From assembly GCA_916613615.1 (NCBI GenBank), contig OU744721.1, forward strand, positions 81,039,060 through 81,103,059: a DNA stretch of 64,000 nucleotides, read 5' to 3'. Shown here in pieces: positions 49,857 through 61,800 of the stretch. Position 1 is the first letter of the stretch. Every line of letters starts with the position of its first letter. A program made the translations under genes and the position numbers. Source of the DNA: Steromphala cineraria. Taxonomy: Eukaryota > Mollusca > Gastropoda > Trochida > Trochidae. Below the pieces are notes generated by a model, which saw nothing but the letters and a program-made list of their open reading frames with translations, was not told the DNA's origin and ran no database searches.

Positions 49857-52800
49857 CTACAAAAAAAAATAATGATATGGAATAGCTGTTGTCATGTTTT
49901 TAAAATTGGTTTACAGGCCCTAAACTGAGTCTCCTGTTTAACGGTATGTTAACTACAAGATCAACTTCAGCCAGTCTTTTCGGGGTCTCTTGAAAAAATA
50001 ATTATACAGAGGAACCTAATAATAAAGAGGTATGACAAGATGTCTAAGGAAACAAACATTATGAAATGTACTGCTTTAATGATCGTAACGTAGTTCCACA
50101 CCTTGAATTTCCCACTTGTCTGAACAACTCGAGAAATAGTCAATAAAATTCTAAGAGCTTATAGACAGACGGATGATCAAGTGTCCAACCACAACGCTCT
50201 GAAATGGAGGTCACTTGGCTATCGATTGGTCTTACTTGTTCAACATATTCAAACATTGAAATATATAAATCAAACCTTTTTAAAGTAAATTTCTCACTTA
50301 TTTTAAGAAATTTATAAATATTCCTGACTCCAAAGAATTATAACGATTTGAATGAAGTTAACAGTGTGAGACTCCTACAACTGAAAGTTCACACATTATG
50401 AAAGTCTAACTGCATCACAACAATGAACAAAATGTAACAAGTACAACAACTTATACTCAGCCTATGGCAAAATCATTTCTATCAGTTCATCTTTGAACTT
50501 ATAGCATTTTTAACTGTTAGACATACACTTGTCAAACTAGATATTGATCTACCCATCTACTTTCAACAGAGTGAAAGGTAAAGTTCTTGTTGCACTAACT
50601 CTGTTATGGGATTGAAACTTTGAAAGGGACGTTTTCTTAATACAATAATGGATCTTTTCTATTTATCTCTAAGCAATTTCTCGTTACCAAGTCATATACA
50701 TCCTGTAGTTTCGCGTCCTTAGCCGTGTTGATTTAGATGAGATATAAGGGGAAATGCATACCTCTAATTTAATATCTAAAAAAAAAGAATTAAAAAAAAG
50801 GCTTTTCTCATCATTTAGTCTTCTTAAACATCCCATTTTCATATTTCATAGACTCGCCTTCAAGAATACCACAAACATTTTATTATGAATCTAGCATTAT
50901 TAAGCATCAATATCATCTTCTACCTCATTAACAGGATATTCTTTATTTCGCTTTTCGAATTGGATATTTCTAGAAATATACACAAAGAATTTAATTAAAC
51001 ATCCCCACTTTTTTCAAACAGAAAAACACTGCTGATAACAAACAAAACAAACGTGCAGGCAAACAATAAAGATTTTGTAATAGAACGATCATCTAGCATT
51101 GTGGAAACGTAAACTTCATTCGGTTTACGATTCACTGTCGTTGAATAACTGGTTTTACAAAAACTGTTTAGTAACTTTTTTAGTGAAAATCCAAGTAACC
51201 ATCAAATTTAAGTCAATATTTTTGCTGCAATGTTATTATTATTATTATTATCATTATTTTGAGTGAACTGGTTACGTTTTAGTAAATAACTTCATAGCAA
51301 AAGTCAATCGTTTAGGCAGTATGAACCTTCAAAATCACAAAATCATCAAATATCGAATTTAAAGAAAACTGCACAAATATATTAATTGGCCACTGTAAAA
51401 GAAAATGGATTCTCTAAAGGAAGAAGAAGTGTTGGATCAACAAGTTCAACTCATGGAATTCCAAATGTACTCACAGATGTTAAGATTGTAGGCCTTTTTT
51501 CGATCTTTGATGAAAAAAGTACTGAAAATTCAATGTCCCGCAGAAGTGTTGGATCAACAAGTTCAACTCACGGAATTCCAAATGTTCTCACAGATGTTAA
51601 GATTGTAGGCCTTTTATCGATCTTTGATGAAAAAAGTACTGAAAATTCAATGTCCCGCTAGCCTCTTATCATGCATTTTTGTGTATGAATGTCAAGTATG
51701 GATCAAAAATGTTATTGTTTATTCATAACATCCAAAGTTTAATGTGTAGTTTACCCCCTATGACAATAGTTATATTTGACCACATTTCAGTTGTCTCACA
51801 GTTTTTCTCAAATTTTCGTTAGTTTTGCACATAAGCGATTTTTAGTTCAATGAAATAGTAAATAAAAACAATCGTTATATCTGGAGTGGTCGATACATAG
51901 AGATTATTAACCGAGTGTGTTTCCTTATCATTAACATCATATAATAGGAATAAAATGTGTATTATGCGAGCCTTTGATATTAATGATACGGAAACACACG
52001 ATGATAATAATTTCTTTATCATATAATGTCATTTTGAAATAAACGGGTTTTAACGAAAATATGATTCCTTCAAAACATATGTTTGACCTAGATTTCGCGG
52101 AGTAATTGCTTTCACAATAAACCAAGGTGAAGGTCATATTGTCGGCGATGTATACATGTAGTTGTGAACAGTCTATAGAAATATTCCTTTTATGAAATGA
52201 TTTTTTCACAGTGTTAGAAACGTCTTCTATACAATCAATCGACATTTTCAGTCTGATTCCCAGTGCACGAGTAAACATTGTATCTTTTTATAACACAAAA
52301 TGTGTAAAAACCACTAGTCAACGTCGCTACAACAGGGGAAGTAACTCTAACTGCATTTTGAAAAGCTGCATTGTCATTGGTGTTATGTCAGTTCAGTTAT
52401 GGTATCCTTAGACGAAACACCGACTATTTGCGAAGGTGAGGTTGTTGCTTTGGTTACTCCGCTACTAGATAATCTGTACTATCACTAAAATATGATTTGT
52501 TTTTGCTGATAAGTTGGTAACCGACCTGGTCAGAGCGATCTAGGCTGTTGTTATTCACGAAAATTGAAGCACATATTTTTTCGATAGTCGATATTGTTAG
52601 CTTTATTTTATTTTAATAAATTATTTTATTTTTTAAACAAACGATGAAAACAACCTGAAATGCTTCATTAACCAAGCTAGAATTTCCTAAATACGAATGC
52701 GTGATAAGTTTACCCTGACAGTTTTTGTACGATATTTTATTCGATAAAAAAACACAAAACCTGAAAACTCCTGACGACGTTATCAATGGTTAGTGACCGG

Positions 52801-55800
52801 TTTCGAACTCGCATGAAATGCATGGAGTTTTGATAAAATAGTTCGGGTTTTGACCTAATTTGCATCTTTATCAGATTTTGAGCTAATCGGATACCAAGTT
52901 TGTCCGATAGCTTTATTGAATCGATAACAACCTTCATTATATGATCATGATAAATCCAATTAATCCAAATAGTCCAAGAGCATCCAAATTTATTTTACAA
53001 AATAGGGGGGGGGGGGGGGGGGGGGGGGGGTGCTTAATTAAGTTCTTTGTGTATACATTAAAGTCATAAAATAACTGATACAAAATACTTACTTAGTTCT
53101 AAAAAATGGTATATCTTCTTGATAGCAGACAATCGATTTTGTACATAATCCTCAAATCTGATAAAATGCAGTTGGTCCTTTGAGAAAACATTCATCCAAT
53201 CTTGCACGAAAACGTCATATAGACCAATATGGAGTCGAACCTGTTGGAAAAGAAAAAGGTTTATGAGAACAGAATAATAGTTTCGTGCAGAATCATTATT
53301 ATATATATGTTGAAAATTAACAAATGAAACTATGGTTTGTCATATACCCTTCCAAAAAAGAAACGCATACTATTTTTTGAATTTATATGACTTCTGTAAA
53401 AATGAATATAACAATTAAACTGTCATATTTATTCTCTGAACGTAATCCTTTCGTAATTATTTACCACTTCTGTGCAAAAACGGAGACATTTTAGCGATTT
53501 CGTTCTTTAAAGAAGCAATTGAAAACAGTTTTTTTAAATCTCTGTTTAGGAAAATCTGTAAAGCAACGTAACATGTAGAAAGCGTAAAAGCATGTGGAAC
53601 TAATAACTAACAAAAGGTAAATGTGGTTTTAATTTTTTTATTATGAAAATTAGGATAAAATTAAGCAATGCCAAAATTGCGAAAATAGGAAACATTGCTG
53701 TACGTCAAATAAAAACTTCAGTTTCAAAATCTGCTGTCGTTTTAAATTAGAATGTTCATAAGAGCACAATATTTAGTCATATTTAGTCGTTTCCTCAAGG
53801 TTCATTTTCGACCAAAAGAAGCTAATTATTGTGAGACAAAGAGTGCTGTCAAAGCCACAATTATCTACATCCGGGTCAAGTACTTGCGTCATCGTCTTCC
53901 CACAGCAATACATATTACATAACAGATACATGTTTTGTGAAAAAAAGTCGACAAAACTTTAGGGAGCCGTTTCCCTGAAGTGGATATTCGACCAAGAGAG
54001 CTAGTTATTGACCCTATTGTGAGAAACTTAAAAATGTTCAAACGCCGTCAAAGGTGTTTTAATACCAGGAAGGTTAATCTTTTAATCTTTGGTAAAGTCT
54101 GGTATCATCCAAAACTGTGAGATGAACAACAGCGTTTCTCAGTATTGTTTACTTTCTGAAAATTAAAATTTGGCCTTTTACTTTATTTGAAAGGTCAGCA
54201 GATTTGGTTGAGAGGTTGTTATAATGTAAGTTTCTATATTCATCACACAAGATCTGCTTAAATCGTTGTTTTAAGAGATTTTGACTGATAGTCTGAACAT
54301 CAACAACATTCACGAACGTCAAATGCTTCAAGGTTTTGGTCTGACAGGGTTTTTTTTAAGCATGATGGCGTTCAATCACATAGAGAACTCCGCTTGGTCT
54401 ACGTCTATGCCAAGATCAAGGTCAAAGTCCTGCACTAACTCCCTCAAACACAAGATCATAACCCCTTTAGCACGTAAATGTTATGAACTTTATAAACGTG
54501 CATGTCAACGTCATATTACGTTTTGGACACTTCACCATGGGGCCATCACCGGGAAGGGTGGAGAAGAACTTTGTAAAGGAGACTTAATTAACTTTTGCAT
54601 TCATTGCCAGAAATATGTCAATCAAGAATCGCTCTCTTTTATAACAAAACAATAAACTGATTTAAACGCCAAATTTTGGATCAATAATACACAAGAACAG
54701 AACAAAAACTGATGGCAACGTGTTTGCCAACACTTTGTCTAAAGCCTTGTTAAATTTCACTTTCTTGCCATTGAAATTATGTGATATTTTTGCTCTCAAC
54801 TAAATGTTAATATATTCTAAGAAAGATGATTCATGCGTTTCTTTTTTTGAAGAGTATATTTGAATTAAAGAAACCGATATGGTGTCGAACTTAATGAGAA
54901 ACATACTATACAAAAAAAAACATAAAAAGCAGAATAACACAAAAAACAACTTTAAACACATGACATTCATCATATAATCATTCTACAAACACTGCTACAT
55001 AGTCTTTATTTCATTTATGTGACGACTGTTGATCTCAAATAGCATAGACTCAAAATCAGTTGACAAACTTTTCTAATATTCATGATATATTTAGCCAATA
55101 CAATAAACTACGATGGGGTGGTACAAAAGAAATATCCTTTTAGCAAGAGCATACCCGCTTAACCACGTCTTGACCAGAGGAAGAACATGCTTTGGTCTGG
55201 CTTCGCTTGTTCACTATTCTCACACTTACACAATCAATCAATGGCACCTTAGGAGTCCTTTCACCGATTGCACCACGCAATTATACAATCAAATATCAAA
55301 CATTTCAAATTTAGACAATTTTGCCGAATGATAGCAAAGCAAAGACAGGTTAAAACCATACGAAACAAGGATGGCCATCCTTTAACATATTTGAGAAACA
55401 TGACAGCTTTAAAGTATTATATCTATATTGGCGATATTTCACTTCAGTATTTGCAACGTTGTTAGCTTGCCTACTATTGTGACGTGGAGACACTTGCACC
55501 AATAACTGTGATGCTGTATTTGCAAAAAAACATCATCCTACCTCATGTAAGAATCTCGATCTCTGATTGGTCCACGTAACCCTGGATAGATACTGATATC
55601 GCCCACTTGAGCGGGGTGATAAATTATATCTAGGCACATTAAAAGCTTGAAAAAAGCGTGCAGATTAAGCTCTTGAAATGTACAATGTATGTTACCTCCA
55701 ACACATGATCAATCTGCTTACTTTTGATCAACCGATATGTAGCTTTAAAAAACCACAGTCAAGGGTTTACGCAGTTAGCGTTTTCTTTATCTTCATATTT

Positions 55801-58800
55801 TATGCGTTTTGTTTAAACATTCGGTAAGAAAAATTCGTTATACCATTCAGAGGCGGGGTCCATGGGGAGATATCAGCCGTGAATTGGGTGAAAAGTATTG
55901 AAAACAACTTGCAAGTGAATTCTAAATCAAGTTGATTTGTTGGTAATAGTTATCAGTACGTGTAGGCCCGCTGTCACATCAACAGTATATTGTGAGAATA
56001 AAGTTTAATCTTAATCTTGTCATCACCTATCTAAATTATTAAGATAATGTTTTATATTTCTACTAAATAATATAACTGCCGAAAATTACAGTTTTAATTA
56101 ATACTCACATATAATTGTGTATAAAATTTTATTATAATGATACATAAGTGTTTAAAGAAATCAGTCACTAAAATTCTAGTAAACCATTACAGGTTTGTAA
56201 AACAAATTAGAAATAATTATCTACATTTTTAGATTATTATCATTTTCCCAAAGGGTTCTGCTTAACAATTGCTTCGTAATGCCCAAACCTTCAAATATAA
56301 ATCAAATTTTGGTTAAGTTTTGAATTAAATAGCAAACATATTTCCAATATAAGAGAAATTTAAAAAATATCAACTTTTGCTAAATTTTATCCTTGCATAT
56401 AGGCCTCTAGTTTTGAAATAACCTTCCGTTAATTTTATTGGAAATCTAAGAAAATCAAGTATTCTTGCAAGAATAAATGCAGTCGAAATGGTGATGAATA
56501 CCGTACTATTAATTAAGTATCTTTGTATGTTTTAAAAATAATTGTTTTTCATCTGTGCAAAATCTAAGAACATTAAGACACTTTGGTTTCTCATTATACA
56601 ATCTCTGTTAACCCAAAACTATTGATGATTGAGTTTTATCATGAGGGAGAGTAAACTATGTAGTAAATAATGACCCGGTACCGAGGGGTTATGGAAAATA
56701 ACCTCGCGAGGGCGTAGCCCGAGCAGAGGTTATTTCCATAACCCGAGGCAAACGGGTTATTATTTGACTTACACTCCCGCGGAAGACTCCTGCAATGGTT
56801 TCAACTTAATTTAATTAAAACATTAATTTAAAAACGTTTTACTGATATCATTCGGGGGTTTATCATTTCTTGATAAGAAAATATATTTAAAATACCCCCA
56901 TATTAGGGTTTTAGAAATAAACGCTTGATTTCTTACAATTAAAACTATTTTATTACGGTGTTTCAACTAAATTGGTTTACATAATTGAAAAACTTTTTAG
57001 TGCTCCATTTTGCGGGTTTGATATGTCTTGATAAGAATACTATTTTAGACTACTTAGAATACCCCCTGCTAAGGGTTTTAGAACTAAAAACTTGATTCGT
57101 TACATTATAAACTATTTTACTGCAATATTAATATATATTTATAGGGGAAAATAAAAAACCAAACAAGACACACACAAATTAACATGAACTGGCATGGATC
57201 CACGGTAGCTCAACAGGTAAGAGCGCTGCTTGACAACACAGAGGTCCCTGGTTCGAATCCCACTTTCGTTGTTAATGAATCTTAACTTTCTTGTTTGATT
57301 AAAACTCCAAATTTTACAAGTCCAATTGTTTGCAATTGTTTACAATCTTATAACCGACCAAGGTGGTTATGAGATAACCAACCTACGCGGATGGAGCTTA
57401 CGGCACATAACATTTAACTAAAATAAAGGCAAAACTTCCCAAGGGGTGTAAGGGGTAAACACCTGTAAGAAGGTAGTTATGAGTTAAAACCAATTGAAAA
57501 AAGAAAGGAATATAACCGCCCAAGGGGTGTAATTTCACATATGTGACATGGTATCTCCGTCTGGTTACAAAGATTTATTACTCAACCGTGGTGAGATCAC
57601 TCATTAGATAACAATCAGTTGGTAACACACATCTCGTGCAAAGAAACGGAACTACTTTCGAACGTCACATGACATTGTCCAATCACGTGACTTATAAGTG
57701 GCGACTGACAAATTTTCTCAACAAAATGTTGATTTATGTGAAAGAATATTATCTAAGCGGTTTTTTTTTACATTTTAAATGCATTATCTCTTTGCTAACC
57801 CTCACAAATCCACCCTTCGCTTAATCACTTGTCCACCTTCTGTGACGTCGCAAGCGGTGTTACCTCCTCTGCCGTAACATAAACAAAGCGCTTCGACTGT
57901 TTAGACTTCCCTTCGCTTTCCCCTCCACAAGCACGAAATCCGAACATGTTATCGTGTAACTACCTTTCCCCAAGTTCTATCTCCCGGTTCCTTTCAACAA
58001 TTCAGTAACCCATGTCAAAGCAATCAATCCTCTGCTGTTGACACTGTTCGCCAAGTTTGCAAAACAAAAGAACCTGACCTAGAAACAGGACAAATTCCGA
58101 TGACGTCACTTGGCGATCTGATGACGTAACGTTGCGAGAGCATGATGTGTTGACAGTTTTCGTTGCTTCTTAGTGTTTACTTTATCACCAATATAATTTG
58201 TATCATGTTTATAGGCGTATGACATGTGTAAACATCCAAACAAAAAACGAACTATTTTATTTGGACTCATGAAAATTCATACGCTGGTTTCGCGATTGTT
58301 CCAAGTCAGCTGATTCTTGTTTTGACGATTAATTTACATAAATATTGATATTGAGGGTTGAGTAATAAATAAAATACTAAACTCATGGTAATGTGATAGC
58401 ATTTTTAAGCAACTCTTGGGAATAGAATGTGGTATCAGACTCACTTTCGTTACCAATTCTATACATTCGTTGCTTAAAAATGTTATCACATTACCATTCG
58501 TTTAGTATTCTCTATATCTTAAATGGTGCATATACTTGAGAAATGATCATCAGAAATTACACTTTCGTCATATTTGTAAATGTAAAAGGTAACACAATTT
58601 CCCCTGAACAACTTACCTCAAATTATAGTTGGTTATACGCAAAGTTCATTATAATCATGCACCTATGTGCTCAATATTTAAATATTTTATTTGATTATAT
58701 ATATTTTGATTGTTGTTTAGAAGTGAAGTGAGTTATTAAGATGACATTTTAAGATGTATGACAAAATATTAATAGCATAAAACTAAACCTGTGATTGATG

Positions 58801-61800
58801 TATTCTTTGGATTTCACTCATCCAATCACTTGGCTTGTCTTATCTCAAACATCGGTAAAATTCATTTGAACTTCTTTTATGTTTTTATCTGAGAAAATAT
58901 TTGACTAATCAGAAATATCTTCTTTTTTTATATCATTAATTTTTGTATCTGTAAAACTTCAGTTGGGAATCATGAATTGCAGATATACAGTGTAACTGAT
59001 TTGTTTTTCCAATTTGACATGACATTGATATGATTAAACTTATTCTACATGAAAAAGGCCATTTAAGGTTGTTTTTTTTTTAAATACACTATGATTAGTT
59101 GGTTTTTTAAAACCTGATGATGCCATTTTTTAGTGCAATTTTCATTTTCCTATATTATGTAGATAATGTCAAGCATCAAATTAAATATTGAGACATCAAA
59201 CTCCAATATCATCACTAGCAATATAAAATTTGAACGATAAAAAACACTAATTGCATCGACAATCGACACAAGTAGTATTAGATTTTACTGACATTATCAT
59301 TAAAAGGTGGTGTCTTTACTTTTATTTCAATCTCCTTAAATTTGTATGGTAAACCATTTGGATATATATGGGATTAAATTTACCTTTATTCTTGTGGTCC
59401 AAACAAATCATTGAATCATGGAGGGCCTATTTGGGTTAAGAATGTCAAAGCGTGTGTTTAGGAAGGTAAGTCAAGCTATAATGGGTTTGTGAATTATCAA
59501 ATGAAGACTTTTATTGAAAAAAACGAAGTGTAACCTTGCAAAAAGTTTACATTTCCAAATGTGGTCTTAACAGTGATATTATGCGACCTAACACACAGTT
59601 TGATATTTGCAGAGTCGTCTAAACCATAATTAGTTAGGTTCGATATACGCATCATTGTTGCATACACCAGGAACACTACAAGTTTTTTAAACTAACTTGA
59701 TGGAAGAAGATGTTTATTCATGAGGGCAGACCAAGGACGCCGCTTAATTAATCTCAGTCCAATCAGATATGTCGGTTTGGGATAAAACCTTTTATTTGAG
59801 TTCAAGCATTTTCGCTTTTATCACAATTATCAATCTAGACTATTAGAAATAAAGTTTTCCTGAAAATAAAAATTCGTAACGATGTATCAATATGTGGTAT
59901 AAGACCATGTGATAAGTAATAGTTACTAGCATAGTAAATTGTATGCATCGGATAATAGCAGGGACACTTTGTCCTAGAGGCCAGTACGAGGCGGAGCTAG
60001 TAACTGATTTACATCTCACTTATTCCGAGTACAATCAACCATAAAATATTAGTTTTAAACAAAATTTAAATTTTCGATAACCTTCCAAGGGCCCCTTCAC
60101 TGTTTTATGAATGTAGTTTGTAGTGCTATGAATGGTGTACGAGCACGTGCTTCTTGCTTGTCAAAGCGCGAGGCACGTGCTTCTTGCGTGTCAAAGCTCA
60201 AGGCACGAAGTAAATGTTTTGGGCTTGCAGACTTCGGGCACTCCATGAATATGAGCCTGTTTCAAGACAAAATTTCACAGGTTGTCCATTTCTGTTTCGA
60301 TTTTTTCGAGGTAGAAGACGCGTTATTAGAGTCCTCATAGACAGCTAAATTTTGACAGTGGTTTCTACTTATGAAACGTTTCTCTTGGATTTCTTATAAA
60401 AGGTACTTTAACCATTTCCATAACAAATTTGGCCAAAAAAATATTATCTTATCTATGAAATAAATTAATTATGTATCATTATCAAATTATGTTGGATATT
60501 TATAGTCTGATTTTCCTAACAAAAAGTTTTGGTGCAACGCAATATGATATTTATTTCTTGGTATCGTTTTTATCTAGTGCAAACAAAAGTTACAGTGTTA
60601 TTAGGTGATTTTAACATTTTGATTCACGCTAAATGTGTAAGTATTATGATTGTTTTCCAGCTTGTTTTATTTGATTTTCTTTGGTCTAAGAGTTCCCGAT
60701 ATCCATAATGAACAGGAGACTTTTATGAATGGTTGCCATGGACGACGAGGTCTAAGTGGGATGTAATTACCTTTAACATGCTGCCGATGGTATCATTGTA
60801 TGCACACGCTCTCAATGACGATGTAGACCGACATAAATTAAACATGTTGATTGCGTTCACAACCAAATTGTGAAAATCATCTCTTGACTTGTTCTCGCCT
60901 TGGTTGGGGAAGTACAAATAACCTGAGTATAATCTGCAAAAACAGAAAATAAATATAGCGATAAATACTAAATGGGTACCATAATTGATTAAAAAAGCAT
61001 ACATATGAACGTAAATGATGTCCTTACTTTTTCATGATATTAATTTGCTTAACATTATTCTAGTATTGCTGTATGGGCATGATACATGAACTCTGGTCCT
61101 GACTATATACGTATATGAAGATGTTTATCTCCGACCCACCTGTCTGTTGGATTCCTCATAATAGCCATGATCTTCACTCGAGGGAGAAGGTATTTGATGT
61201 AGTGGGCAGTGACGAACTTGGGTTCCTTCAGACCACAGTTCTCCCTCAACCCGTACCAGTAATTGTTATACCACAAGGTCGACGCACTTCCATCACCTAG
61301 AGTGTCACAGGAACAATCAATTGTCAATTACTTTCTTATCTTCAATGTTACATTGACTCACTCTTACTCACTCTTACTCATATAATTTCGGAGACAATAT
61401 TGGGAATATATTGTATTTGTTTAATTTACGTAAACCTGTTGTATGTGCATTTTAAGAAAGTTCAAATAACATAGACATGGACAAGCAGTTTCAATTGTAA
61501 AATAATATCATATGATGACATTCTTATCGAATTCTTAATAACACTCAAATATCATTGATGACCAGAAATGGTGCATGCTACGAATATTTTCAAATATCAT
61601 CTGAAAATGTTGACCATTTCTCCATTGCAATGCTTACCTATTACGCTTTGGTTTGCACCTTTGATGCCTCGTAATACTTTTGCGGCTAGAGGCTGGAAGA
61701 ATCGCGTGTACTCCCTTAAATCCCTCTTGTGAAATGTATTTTTTTTTATAACTGAAATGAGTTTTAACAAACACATAATAAATACAGATAAGTGAATTTG

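Noticed and set aside
52211..52411. Overlapping open frames on both strands at 51819-52411
   Set aside because: No domain, low-complexity AT-rich translation, and no splice sites that join them to either sulfotransferase copy.
54281..54655. 124-codon plus-strand frame
   Set aside because: It lies inside the TIR-bounded element at 53347-54854 but shows no DDE or helix-turn-helix blocks, and its stated start is not an ATG.
57199..57270. Functional tRNA-Val gene
   Set aside because: The A and B boxes are good, but the acceptor, anticodon and T stems do not base-pair.
60138..60200. Two related 30-bp units with GCACGTGCTTCTTGC
   Set aside because: Only two short imperfect units with no wider structure; treated as chance slippage.
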